Under the pieces are notes generated by a model that was given only the letters and a program-made list of their open reading frames with translations, was not told the DNA's origin and made no database searches. Source: Marinobacter santoriniensis NKSG1 (GTDB taxonomy: Bacteria; Pseudomonadota; Gammaproteobacteria; Pseudomonadales; Oleiphilaceae). From it: a stretch of 64,000 bases of DNA. How positions within the stretch are numbered: position 1 is the stretch's first letter; each line of letters starts with the position of its first letter. The DNA lies in contig NZ_APAT01000007.1 of assembly GCF_000347775.1 (NCBI RefSeq), forward strand, positions 23,374 to 87,373, written 5' to 3'. Both the position numbers and the translations under genes were made by a program. Of this stretch, positions 26,102 to 35,761 are shown piece after piece.

Positions 26102-26310
26102 GGTGCAGGTCTCCTTGTCGCCTGATATGCTCTATTATTAACACAGATCGCCTCTGGCCCCTGAATAGAGAGGCTATGCCCGGGATTTTCCGGCTTTTTA
26201 CACTCTGGTTGAGTCTGGCAAACCCGACTGGCTCGATCATTGGCTTGGCACGCCCCGCTGGTTGTCCGGCGGGTCAAAGTAGTACCCATAACTAAAAAAA
26301 GCGGGATCTT
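26102..26310. promoter_or_regulatory. Divergent promoter region of the MaoC-like and AraC-type genes
   Basis: Four TGGC words occur in the same orientation between about 26215 and 26250 (TGGCAAA, TGGCTCG, TGGCTTGGCA). AraC-family regulators often bind such spaced direct half-sites, so this is a candidate operator for the AraC gene starting at 26311. It is suggestive only. Confidence 0.35.
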
Positions 26311-27342
26311 ATGCAGGAACTTCGTGACGCGGGAGTAATGTTGCGCCTGATTTACGAGGCGATGAAGAAAAAGGGTGTTGATACCGATGCCGTTTTCAGT
26401 CGCCTGGGCGTGGATGAGAGCTATGTGTACACCGATCAGCTTCGAACGCCTCACAGCGCCCAGCTGTACTTCTGGCAGGCGCTGGAAGATGTGTCCGGAG
26501 ACCCGGATATCGGTCTTCACCTCGGGCAGCTGTTGCCCGCCTACAAAGGGCAGGTCCTCGAGTACCTGTTTCTGAGCAGTCCGACCTTCGGAGAGGGGTT
26601 GAGGCGCGCCCAGAATTACCAGCGGTTGCTCAGCGATGCGGCCAATACCGATTTCTTTATCGAGGGCGATAACGCCTGCATGGTCCTGGATGCGGCCTGC
26701 GACGATGTCCGCCGGCTCAAGCATTTCAACGAATGCTTCGCGTTAGGGCTGATCACGTTTTTCCGCTCCATCACCGATGGTCAGTTCTATCCCTCGCGCG
26801 TAGAGTTCGAACACAGCCGGGAACAGGGGCAGGAGCACGTCGCCGAGGTATTTGGCTGCGAGGTTGTGTTTGGTGCGGAGGAGAATCGCCTCTATTTCCC
26901 CGTCAGCCTGTTGCAGCATACTTCTCCGCACGCCGAACCGGAGTTGCTGGATCTGCATGAGCGGTTCGCCAGCGAGCAGGTGGCCCGGTTGGAGAAAAAA
27001 GACATCGTCGGGCAGGTGGAGCGTATTGTTGCCGAACTGCTGGATAGCGGTGAGGTGACGCTGGATGCGGTGGCCGGACGGCTCGGTATCAAGCCCCGAA
27101 CCCTCCGTACCCGATTGACCGAGGCCGAAACCAGTTTCAATCAGGTGTTGGCCGAATTCCGCTATCGCCTGGCCCGGCAGCTCCTGGCGACAACGGACGA
27201 GTCGATTGATGAAATTGTCTATCTGACCGGCTTTTCGGAACCGAGTACGTTTTACCGTGCTTTCAAACGCTGGTCCGGAATGACGCCGATCGAATATCGT
27301 CGGACTGCCCAGGGCAAAGACGCCATGGTGGATGCCATGTAA
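26311..27342 (+). CDS. AraC-family transcriptional regulator
   Basis: This 343-aa regulator of the 'arabinose-binding domain' type (PF12625-like N-terminus) shows features common in regulators of lipid or aromatic metabolism. The sensor part covers about residues 10-230. The C-terminal AraC domain (about 240-335) has two helix-turn-helix units: LDAVAGRLGIKPRTLRTRL and IDEIVYLTGFSEPSTFYRAF, followed by the signature KRWSGMTPIEYR. It is divergent from the MaoC-like hydratase gene, its most likely target. Confidence 0.92.
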   Translation: MQELRDAGVMLRLIYEAMKKKGVDTDAVFSRLGVDESYVYTDQLRTPHSAQLYFWQALEDVSGDPDIGLHLGQLLPAYKGQVLEYLFLSSPTFGEGLRRAQNYQRLLSDAANTDFFIEGDNACMVLDAACDDVRRLKHFNECFALGLITFFRSITDGQFYPSRVEFEHSREQGQEHVAEVFGCEVVFGAEENRLYFPVSLLQHTSPHAEPELLDLHERFASEQVARLEKKDIVGQVERIVAELLDSGEVTLDAVAGRLGIKPRTLRTRLTEAETSFNQVLAEFRYRLARQLLATTDESIDEIVYLTGFSEPSTFYRAFKRWSGMTPIEYRRTAQGKDAMVDAM

Positions 27343-27345
27343 AAA

Positions 27346-27368
27346 GTTTTCCGTTTTTTTCGGAAAAC
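27346..27368 (-). terminator. Inverted repeat acting as terminator on the minus strand
   Basis: GTTTTCCG-T7-CGGAAAAC is a perfect 8-bp stem. Read on the minus strand it is followed by TTTTT (27341-27345), a proper intrinsic terminator; read on the plus strand it lacks a tail. It would stop antisense transcription into the AraC gene and lies only 2 bp from the tRNA-Asp promoter -35. Confidence 0.55.
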
Positions 27369-27370
27369 CG

Positions 27371-27398
27371 TTGACATGTTTCAGGGCGTCTTTATAAT
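27371..27398 (+). promoter_or_regulatory. Sigma-70 promoter of tRNA-Asp
   Basis: Perfect TTGACA (27371-27376) and TATAAT (27393-27398) are separated by 16 bp. A GC-rich GCGCCC after the -10 box resembles the discriminator of stable-RNA promoters under stringent control. The tRNA begins about 92 bp after the expected start point. Confidence 0.85.
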
Positions 27399-27496
27399 GC
27401 GCCCTCGTTGTCACCGAGCAGTCACACCCCTGACGGCTAAGCCTTTAACAGATCTGGTTTTTGATCGATGTTGGAGAGCACGGTGGTGACCCACGC

Positions 27497-27573
27497 GGAG
27501 CGGTAGTTCAGCTGGTTAGAATACCGGCCTGTCACGCCGGGGGTCGCGGGTTCGAGTCCCGTCCGCTCCGCCA
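27497..27573 (+). tRNA. tRNA-Asp (GTC)
   Basis: This 77-nt tRNA has acceptor GGAGCGG pairing with CCGCTCC, anticodon loop CTGTCAC with anticodon GTC, T-loop TTCGAGT and encoded CCA at 27571-27573. It is very close to Escherichia coli tRNA-Asp. It has its own strong promoter and no other tRNA beside it. Confidence 0.98.
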
Positions 27574-27676
27574 TTTTCCTTCCCTTGTTTTCATTCTGCT
27601 TCTTCCGTAATTGACTCCAAACTGTCATAAAGACGTTTTATTTTGTCTCTCAAAAGTGTCATTCGAGAGACGGTTG

Positions 27677-27766
27677 ATGTCTGAATACGAAGAAGAACTT
27701 CTTGAAATCTGTTTTGACGAACTTGCTGACGATCAGGACTTTGTCGACGACGCCACAGAGCTCTGA
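27677..27766 (+). CDS. Possible 29-aa acidic small protein
   Basis: An ATG at 27677 opens a short frame for a very acidic peptide (MSEYEEELLEICFDELADDQ, then DFVDDATEL). GAGAGA lies 6-12 bp ahead, inside one arm of an inverted repeat (GTCTCTC at 27645-27651 and GAGAGAC at 27665-27671), so translation could be held back by a hairpin. Its last 34 bases overlap the convergent AraC gene. There is no homology to go on; it may be chance. Confidence 0.3.
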   Translation: MSEYEEELLEICFDELADDQDFVDDATEL

Positions 27767-28836
27767 ATCTGTTCAGGCGGCAGGTTGTTATTTACTGCCT
27801 GGCGGAGTTGTTTACGTCTTTCGCCGGGACTGATTCCAAACCAGCGCTGGTACGCCTTGTGAAAAGCCGGCGGGTTGGCAAACCCCAGCAGCCAGGCGAT
27901 TTCCGACAGGGAGCTGTCGGTTTCCCGCAGATAATCCTCGGCCAGCTGCTGGCGGGTCTTGTCCAGTAATTGCCGGAAGCCGGTGCCCTCTGATGCCAGG
28001 TGCCGTTGCAAGGTCCAGGGTGTCATACCCAGGCGTGCGGCGACCCTTTCCAGCGACGGCGTTTCTCCCCTAAACATGGGCGTCATCAGATGGCGCACCC
28101 GATCTGACATCTGCCAGCCGCGGCGGATGTTTTCGAGTTCCTGTTCGCACAGTCTGCCCAGCTGTTCATGCATGGCAGGATGGGCCTGGTTGCTTGGCTG
28201 GCGCCAGGCACTTTCCTTGAAGGTCAGGCTGTTGCCGCCTGCTCCGAACTCGACCGGGCATCGGAACCAGCTTTCAAACAGATCGTCCAGTCCATTGGAC
28301 CGGTATTCGATGGAAACCTTTTCGAGAAGGTCGTACCGGCCGGTCAGTGTTCGGGCAAACTGGGTCCATGCAGCCAACACCGAGTCCACCACGAAGTAGT
28401 TGTATGGGTTATAAGGGCGTATGGAGTAAAAATGGACGGTGCGACGCTCTGGCTCGATGGACGGGCGACCGCGGCTGTTCTGGCTGGTCAGCAGCGAGTA
28501 GCGGATCAGTGTCCTCAGGGCCTGGCTCACAGTCGGGGCGGTCTCGGCTGCGATCCCCGCAAGGCCGGCATCCACTGGTCGGCTGAGTGCACCCATGCGC
28601 AACCCCAGCGCGGGGTTTCCCGAATCCCGGATAGCGGCGTGTCCCATGCGCATGAACCGGGGTATGCTGATTCTTGCTTCGGGTGAGGCAAGCCCGGTTT
28701 CGTCCAGACCGAACTGCAGTGCCAGCCCCCGGGCATCGGCCCCTTCTTCCTCGGCGGCCCGCAGTAGCACGGATACGTAGAGCATGCTGATGTCGCCAAG
28801 GGCGTTCCGGTGAGTGGCGTCCTGGTTTCGTGGCAT
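27733..28836 (-). CDS. AraC-family transcriptional regulator
   Basis: This 367-aa regulator has the same architecture as the one at 26311: an arabinose-binding-like sensor domain (about 25-225) and a C-terminal AraC domain (about 245-345) with LERVAARLGMTPWTLQRHL and LSEIAWLLGFANPPAFHKAY, followed by QRWFGISPGERR. Such regulators often control fatty-acid or alkane metabolism in this group. It is divergent from fadH across 140 bp, so fadH is a plausible target. The ATG gives the start MPRNQDATHRN; a shorter start about 18 codons in is possible. Confidence 0.9.
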   Translation of the reverse strand: MPRNQDATHRNALGDISMLYVSVLLRAAEEEGADARGLALQFGLDETGLASPEARISIPRFMRMGHAAIRDSGNPALGLRMGALSRPVDAGLAGIAAETAPTVSQALRTLIRYSLLTSQNSRGRPSIEPERRTVHFYSIRPYNPYNYFVVDSVLAAWTQFARTLTGRYDLLEKVSIEYRSNGLDDLFESWFRCPVEFGAGGNSLTFKESAWRQPSNQAHPAMHEQLGRLCEQELENIRRGWQMSDRVRHLMTPMFRGETPSLERVAARLGMTPWTLQRHLASEGTGFRQLLDKTRQQLAEDYLRETDSSLSEIAWLLGFANPPAFHKAYQRWFGISPGERRKQLRQAVNNNLPPEQIQSSVASSTKS

Positions 28837-28859
28837 TCGATCTCAACTTTATCAGTGAT

Positions 28860-28875
28860 GTTATTACAGGATAAC
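28860..28875. promoter_or_regulatory. Small palindrome in the araC-fadH divergent region
   Basis: GTTAT-TACAGG-ATAAC is an inverted repeat 102 bp ahead of the fadH start. It could be an operator for the adjacent AraC-type regulator or another fatty-acid regulator. Confidence 0.3.
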
Positions 28876-28898
28876 AGAAAGTCGTTTTTGGATATTGA

Positions 28899-31040
<2,142 letters not shown>

Positions 31041-31073
31041 TCACAAAACGTTGCAGTTTTCCGCTGTCCATCG

Positions 31074-31113
31074 GGGATTGTCTGGCTAGACTATTGTAAA
31101 GCTAGGCAATCCC
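31074..31113. other. Hairpin between fadH and the coiled-coil gene
   Basis: GGGATTGTCTGGC (31074-31086) can pair with GCTAGGCAATCCC (31101-31113) over 13 bp with two G-U pairs, around a 14-nt loop. No T-run follows, so it is not a clear terminator; it may serve mRNA stability or leader structure of the next gene. Confidence 0.45.
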
Positions 31114-31132
31114 TGACCCCGGAGTTTAACGA

Positions 31133-32386
31133 ATGGCATCTGCCGCACCGGCACCCGACGGCTACTCAGCCGTATTTTTTATGGAAGGAGGAAGCGTCGC
31201 CCGACAGATGCGGGCTTCGGAGTTTGGTGCTTTCCTGGATGGTTACGTCGGACTGTCGGATCTTGCCGAGACAGACGTCCGCGCTGTTCTTGTGGATCTC
31301 GGAACGGATCTGCTGGTGCGCTCGTTGGTGTTCTTCCGTATCTGGTTCGATGAAGAGGGCCGGGCGGATACCAACTGGAATATCCCCATCGAAGAGCTGG
31401 CGAAGCGCGGCGCAAAGGGCCCGGATATGGGAGCGGGACCCATTCGCCTGGTCTGCCGGAGCCAATGCCCCGACCCAAAGTTGGTCCAGGAACTCTGGGA
31501 TCCCGACATGACGCCGGGCAACAATCACTTCCAGGCCATCCGTAAAGCCGTCGACGCCAATACCCTCAAGTTCAGGAAAGTCGAGCCGGTTGAGGAAGAT
31601 ATCCCGGTTCTGAATGCCGCTCCGGCCCCTGAGTCCCGGGCACCCGAGGGGGTGCCGGACGGAGAGGGCCGGGATCGTGCCCGCCTGGCCCAGTTGATCC
31701 GGGAGCAGCGCCTTCGTATAAAAACACTGCAAAGCGTCCATCGGGATGCCATGTCAGACATCCAGCGGGAGCACCGGCTGGAAATGCAGGCCCTGCGCGG
31801 CGAGCTCAACGAACTCGAGCAGAAATATGAGCGCCAGCGTCTCAGTAATGAACAGCTCAAGAAGCGGCTTGCTGAGCGGAATGAACAATACCTGTCGATG
31901 CAGGAGCGTCTGGAGGGGGTAGACGGTGAGCGTGCCAGAAACGACGCCAATGCCGACGCGGAACTGGTGCTTCTGAGAGAGCAGCTCGATCGACGTCAAC
32001 GTGAGCTTGAATTGCGGGACGAGCGGATTGTGGCTCTGGAACAGGAGAACCACGAGCTCCAGCATGTCGAGCCGACCGAGAACTCCATTCTGGAGCACCT
32101 GCAGAAGCAATCGGTCTTTCTGGTGGCGTATCACCCGGGGCTGGGCCATGTCACGCTGCCGTACGATGACATCGAAAGCTACTTCAAAAACCCCGTGGCG
32201 TATGCGGCAGAGCGTTGCGGTGTCAATGAGCCGGCCTACCGGGAATGGCTGGATCATTACGAGAATCCGGTGTGCCGTCACCAGGACAGCGACGGCAATG
32301 TGTGCGAAGAACCAATCATGAGGGTCAGTCAGCCGTCGGAATTCAGACCGGGTAAAGACGATCGATGCGAAAAGCATCAAGCCTGA
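31133..32386 (+). CDS. Conserved coiled-coil protein of unknown function upstream of nadK
   Basis: This 417-aa cytosolic protein has three parts: a globular N-terminus (about 1-145, RLVCRSQCPDP), a long charged coiled coil (about 180-310), and a small C-terminal domain (about 320-415) with a Cys/His pattern (NPVCRHQDSDGNVCEEPI ... CEKH) that could bind zinc. I cannot assign a function. The gene directly precedes nadK; from memory a similar unknown gene sits beside nadK in Pseudomonas. The start ATG follows CGGAGTTTAACG. Confidence 0.78.
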   Translation: MASAAPAPDGYSAVFFMEGGSVARQMRASEFGAFLDGYVGLSDLAETDVRAVLVDLGTDLLVRSLVFFRIWFDEEGRADTNWNIPIEELAKRGAKGPDMGAGPIRLVCRSQCPDPKLVQELWDPDMTPGNNHFQAIRKAVDANTLKFRKVEPVEEDIPVLNAAPAPESRAPEGVPDGEGRDRARLAQLIREQRLRIKTLQSVHRDAMSDIQREHRLEMQALRGELNELEQKYERQRLSNEQLKKRLAERNEQYLSMQERLEGVDGERARNDANADAELVLLREQLDRRQRELELRDERIVALEQENHELQHVEPTENSILEHLQKQSVFLVAYHPGLGHVTLPYDDIESYFKNPVAYAAERCGVNEPAYREWLDHYENPVCRHQDSDGNVCEEPIMRVSQPSEFRPGKDDRCEKHQA

Positions 32387-32498
32387 TCCTGCCAAGCTTT
32401 TTTCAGAATCCCGCCGAGTTTCGTTACACTGTACGCCATCGTTACAGGGGGTCAGACCTTGCCTGCCTCTGTTGCATCCCGTGAATACAGGAAACCTC

Positions 32499-33383
32499 AT
32501 GGATCAATTCAGGAATATCGGCGTCATTGGGCGAATGGGCAGCGTCAAGGTGGTGGAAACCCTGCGCCAGCTCAAGCAATACCTTCTTGCCCAAAACTAC
32601 CAGGTCATTCTCGAAGAGGATACGGCGGGCATGATCCCGGGTCACGGCTTGCAGGTGGCCAGCAAGAAACTGCTGGGAGAAATCTGTGACCTCGTTATTG
32701 TAGTTGGTGGCGATGGCAGCCTGTTGGGCGCTGCCCGCGAACTGGCCAAGTCCAAGATTCCATTGTTGGGTGTCAATCGCGGCCGTCTGGGCTTTCTCAC
32801 GGATATTTCACCCTCGGACCTGGAGGAGCGCCTCGGAAAGGTCCTGGAAGGCGAGTACATCGAAGAAACCCGCTTTCTGCTGGATGGCCACGTCGAGCGT
32901 AATGGTCAGCCCCTGGGGTTTGGCAGTGCCCTCAACGACGTGGTGCTTCACCCGGGCAAATCCACCCGGATGATCGGCTTCGATCTCTTCATCGACGGCC
33001 ATTTTGTGTACAGCCAGCGTTCTGATGGTCTGATCGTGTCAACGCCGACCGGCTCGACGGCCTATTCGTTGTCTGCCGGCGGTCCGATCATGCATCCCAA
33101 ACTGGATGCCATCGTGCTGGTCCCCATGTTTCCGCATACCCTCAGCAGCCGGCCGATCGTGGTGGACGGGAAAAGCGAGATCAAGCTGGTGATTGGCGAA
33201 ACCAACGAGACCTATCCCCAGATCAGTTTTGACGGGCAGATGAACATTTCCTGCGCGCCGGGCGACATCATTCGCATCATTAAAAAGCCCTTCAAGATCC
33301 GGCTCATTCATCCGACGGACCACAATTTCTATGCCACCTGCCGCGACAAGCTTGGCTGGGCAAGTGAGATCGCAGCGAGTTAA
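32499..33383 (+). CDS. nadK: NAD kinase
   Basis: This 294-aa enzyme phosphorylates NAD to NADP with ATP in the cytosol. The GGDG motif is seen in VVGGDGSLLGAARE (near residue 72) and the second conserved block in TPTGSTAYSLSAGGPI (near 185). Length is typical (292 in Escherichia coli). The start at 32499 is chosen for the AGGAAA ribosome-binding site and the normal beginning MDQFRNIGVIGR; an ATG nine codons earlier has no such site. The next gene begins 2 bp after its stop, so the two are co-transcribed. Confidence 0.96.
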   Translation: MDQFRNIGVIGRMGSVKVVETLRQLKQYLLAQNYQVILEEDTAGMIPGHGLQVASKKLLGEICDLVIVVGGDGSLLGAARELAKSKIPLLGVNRGRLGFLTDISPSDLEERLGKVLEGEYIEETRFLLDGHVERNGQPLGFGSALNDVVLHPGKSTRMIGFDLFIDGHFVYSQRSDGLIVSTPTGSTAYSLSAGGPIMHPKLDAIVLVPMFPHTLSSRPIVVDGKSEIKLVIGETNETYPQISFDGQMNISCAPGDIIRIIKKPFKIRLIHPTDHNFYATCRDKLGWASEIAAS

Positions 33384-33385
33384 CC

Positions 33386-34399
33386 ATGGCAGGACAACGA
33401 CCCGCCGCACAACGCGGCTTCGACATCATCGGGGATATCCACGGCTGTGCGCATACCCTGGAGCGTCTGCTCGATCGAATGGGCTACCGCAAGGTCAATG
33501 GCGTCTATCGGCACCCATCCAGGCAGGCCATCTTTATTGGCGACATCATTGACCGCGGACCACGGATCCGGGAGGCGCTTCACCTCGTGCGGGACATGGT
33601 CGAGCATGGCTCCGCGCGCATTGTGATGGGCAACCACGAGTACAATGCACTGGGTTATTGTACCCGGGCACGGGCTGGCAGCGGTAAGACCTGGTTGCGG
33701 GAACATACCCCCCGGCACAACCGTCTGATCAAGGAAACCCTGGAACAGTTTGACGCGTATCCCCATGAGTGGAACGAGTTTCTGGAGTGGTTCTACACGA
33801 TTCCCCTGTTCATCGAGGACGAGGATTTCCGGGTGGTTCATGCGTGTTGGGATGGCGACCTGATCGAGAAATTCAAGGCGTTGCAGGGCGGACCGTATAT
33901 TGATGACGATTTTCTCCACGCGTCCGCCGCGATCGAATCGTTTGCCGGGCAGGTAATGGACACCCTGCTGCGGGGAACCGATCTCCGGCTTCCCGAGGGA
34001 ATGTCAATTACCGGTCGCGATGGCTATGTGCGGGAGTTTTTCAGGACCAAATTCTGGGCCGACAACCCGCGTACCTATGCCGATGTGGTGTTCCAGCCCG
34101 ATCCGCTGCCGCCCGAAGTGGCCAGCCAGGTTCTGACCGATCGGGAACGGGCGCAGCTGATCAGCTATCCGATCGATGCCCCGCCGGTGTTTGTCGGACA
34201 TTACTGGATGGAAGGCGAGCCTGCTCCGTTGAAATCCAACGTTGCCTGCATCGATTTCAGTGCCGTCAAGTACGGACGCCTGGTGGCCTATCGGTTCGAC
34301 GGCGAGAAGGCACTTTCGCCGGACAAATTTGTCTGGGTAGAAGTAGAGCGCCCGGAGGCCCCGGACTATCCGACCAGCGAGGACAGTGTCGCACGCTAG
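33386..34399 (+). CDS. Calcineurin-like metallophosphoesterase
   Basis: This 337-aa cytosolic phosphoesterase of the PPP/ApaH-like superfamily has the motifs in order: GDIHG (near residue 16), GDIIDRGP (near 52), GNHEYNA (near 82), VHACWDGD (near 151) and FVGHYWM (near 272). Together they bind two metal ions. The substrate is unknown; a phosphoprotein or dinucleoside polyphosphate is possible. It starts 2 bp after the nadK stop and continues the nadK-phosphoesterase-rhomboid order that is also found in Pseudomonas. Confidence 0.9.
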   Translation: MAGQRPAAQRGFDIIGDIHGCAHTLERLLDRMGYRKVNGVYRHPSRQAIFIGDIIDRGPRIREALHLVRDMVEHGSARIVMGNHEYNALGYCTRARAGSGKTWLREHTPRHNRLIKETLEQFDAYPHEWNEFLEWFYTIPLFIEDEDFRVVHACWDGDLIEKFKALQGGPYIDDDFLHASAAIESFAGQVMDTLLRGTDLRLPEGMSITGRDGYVREFFRTKFWADNPRTYADVVFQPDPLPPEVASQVLTDRERAQLISYPIDAPPVFVGHYWMEGEPAPLKSNVACIDFSAVKYGRLVAYRFDGEKALSPDKFVWVEVERPEAPDYPTSEDSVAR

Positions 34400-34445
34400 C
34401 CGGAGGGCTTCCCTTCAGTCCACGTCCTATCAGTGAGGTTAACTC

Positions 34446-35303
34446 TTGTATCGGATAAAGCAGTTGGATTCCTCTGTGAACCTGGCCGAGTTCAGCCGCT
34501 GGCTGAAAGATCAGGGGGTCAGTCATCGTATTACCGAGGAAGGTGGTCAGCAGGTACTCTGGCTGGAAAATCCGGATCACGCGCAACCGGTGCTCGCTGC
34601 ACTGGAACGATTTCTGGCTGAGCCCGAGGTAAGGAAGGCCGTCGAAGAGCGCAACCGTTCACCGGTTTTTGTGGCCGGTCGCTGGCAACCTTCTCCACGG
34701 CATGCCCCCATGATTCTGGGGGTGATCATTTTTGCGGTGGTCATGGTGTTGTTGACCGACATGGGGTCAAACCCGTTGTCGGCCTCGCTGTTGATCATTG
34801 ACCCCCGGGTGTATGACTGGACGAGCTTTGATGGCCGGCTTCAGGCGCTGCTGCAAACCCTGGCAAGTGGTCAGATATGGCGGGTGATCACCCCGGATTT
34901 CCTGCATTTCAGCTGGACACATATTGTGTTCAACTCAGTAATGCTGTGGTTTCTCGGTAGCCAGATTGAATGGTTTGATGGACGGGGCCGGCTCGCCATT
35001 CTGTTCTTGGTGACCAGTGTGCTGTCCAACGGGCTGCAGTTTTTCGTGTCGGGTCCGCTTTTTGGCGGTCTTTCCGGCGTGGTTTACGGGATGTTGGGTT
35101 ATTGCTGGCTCGGACAGCAACGAGCGCCACGATTCCAGTTTCCTCCGGCACTGGTGACCTTCGCCGTCATCTGGATGGTGCTCGGTTTTACGCCGTTGAC
35201 TGAAATGCTGGGATTGGGTCGGATGGCCAACGAGGCTCACCTGGGGGGCTTTGTCGCCGGATTGCTCTGTGCCCTGTTGTTACCCGTAAGAAAGAGACAG
35301 TGA
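34446..35303 (+). CDS. Rhomboid-family intramembrane serine protease, TTG start
   Basis: This 285-aa inner-membrane protease has a soluble N-terminal domain (about 1-90, like that of GlpG) and about six hydrophobic segments. The catalytic serine is S210 in FGGLSGVVYG and the histidine is H265 in NEAHLGGFVAG. The HFSWTHIVFNSVMLWFLGS loop is also a family mark. The TTG at 34446 is used, with GAGG 8 bp ahead; no better ATG exists before the conserved part. Its stop codon overlaps the 3' end of the predicted small RNA on the other strand. Confidence 0.93.
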   Translation: MYRIKQLDSSVNLAEFSRWLKDQGVSHRITEEGGQQVLWLENPDHAQPVLAALERFLAEPEVRKAVEERNRSPVFVAGRWQPSPRHAPMILGVIIFAVVMVLLTDMGSNPLSASLLIIDPRVYDWTSFDGRLQALLQTLASGQIWRVITPDFLHFSWTHIVFNSVMLWFLGSQIEWFDGRGRLAILFLVTSVLSNGLQFFVSGPLFGGLSGVVYGMLGYCWLGQQRAPRFQFPPALVTFAVIWMVLGFTPLTEMLGLGRMANEAHLGGFVAGLLCALLLPVRKRQ

Positions 35304-35389
35304 AAAAAGACCCCGCCTGGGGCGGGGTTTAAAGAGAGCGTTCAGCTCCTGATGAGAGAGACCAAATGATACGACCGTCGTCATTTGGT
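35303..35389 (-). ncRNA. Candidate Fur-repressed small RNA (PrrF/RyhB-like layout)
   Basis: On the minus strand a complete small-RNA gene is visible. A predicted start at about 35389 follows TTGACA-N18-TATCAT. The RNA would begin with a 9-bp stem-loop (35381-35389 paired with 35361-35369), then about 33 unpaired nucleotides rich in C and U (35328-35360, including CUCUCUC and AUCAGGAGC), and end in an 8-bp terminator hairpin (35310-35327) with a CUUUUUU tail. The same hairpin read on the plus strand has only TTT, so it is built for the minus-strand transcript. The promoter is covered by a Fur box. Size (about 87 nt) and layout fit Hfq-dependent iron-sparing RNAs. No sequence identity to PrrF or RyhB is claimed. 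Confidence 0.72.
35310..35327 (-). terminator. Intrinsic terminator of the candidate small RNA
   Basis: On the minus strand ACCCCGCC-CA-GGCGGGGT-type pairing (8 bp, 3-nt loop region) is followed by C and six T (35303-35308). In the plus direction, after the rhomboid gene, only TTT follows, so termination there would be weaker. Confidence 0.85.
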
Positions 35390-35391
35390 GT

Positions 35392-35425
35392 GCTAATGAT
35401 AATCATTATCGTTTGCGTATGTCAA
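35392..35425 (-). promoter_or_regulatory. Fur box over a sigma-70 promoter reading left
   Basis: GCTAATGATAATCATTATC (35392-35410) matches the 19-bp Fur consensus at 18 positions. On the minus strand TTGACA (35420-35425) and TATCAT (35396-35401) are 18 bp apart, and the Fur box covers the -10 element and much of the spacer. With iron bound, Fur should block transcription of the small RNA. The box may also affect yeaC, whose start is 58 bp to the right. Confidence 0.85.
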
Positions 35426-35467
35426 ACGATTCCGTTAATTTTCTTTGAATGAGTTCAGGAGAGCGGA

Positions 35468-35761
35468 ATGACTTACGAGCAGCTTATTGAACGGTTGGAT
35501 CCGGCCGTCTACCGGAATCTCCGTCAGGCCATTGAGCTTGGCAAGTGGCCGGACGGCCGAAAAATGACCGCTGAGCAGCGTGAAATCAGCCTTGAGGCGG
35601 TCATCTACTATGAGAACCGGCATAACATCCCCGAGGAAGAGCGTGTCGGCTACCTGGACAGGGGAGCCAAAGCCGGTACGGCTTGCGATCCCTCGGTGCA
35701 GTTCCGTCAGGGTGATCGGCCGGAGGTTGATCCCGAGCAGTTTGTCGAGGTCAAGTCTTGA
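35468..35761 (+). CDS. yeaC: YeaC-like DUF1315 protein
   Basis: This 97-aa soluble protein is of the DUF1315/YeaC family, function unknown. The family look is clear: TYEQLIERLDPAVYRNLRQAIELGKWPDGRKMT (in parts: ERLDPAVYRNLRQA and GKWPDGR) and then LEAVIYYENRHN with GYLDRG. A Shine-Dalgarno CAGGAG precedes the ATG. Its last 4 bases overlap the TTG start of the DUF2797 gene, so the pair is translationally coupled. The strong Fur box upstream might give iron control. Confidence 0.88.
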   Translation: MTYEQLIERLDPAVYRNLRQAIELGKWPDGRKMTAEQREISLEAVIYYENRHNIPEEERVGYLDRGAKAGTACDPSVQFRQGDRPEVDPEQFVEVKS

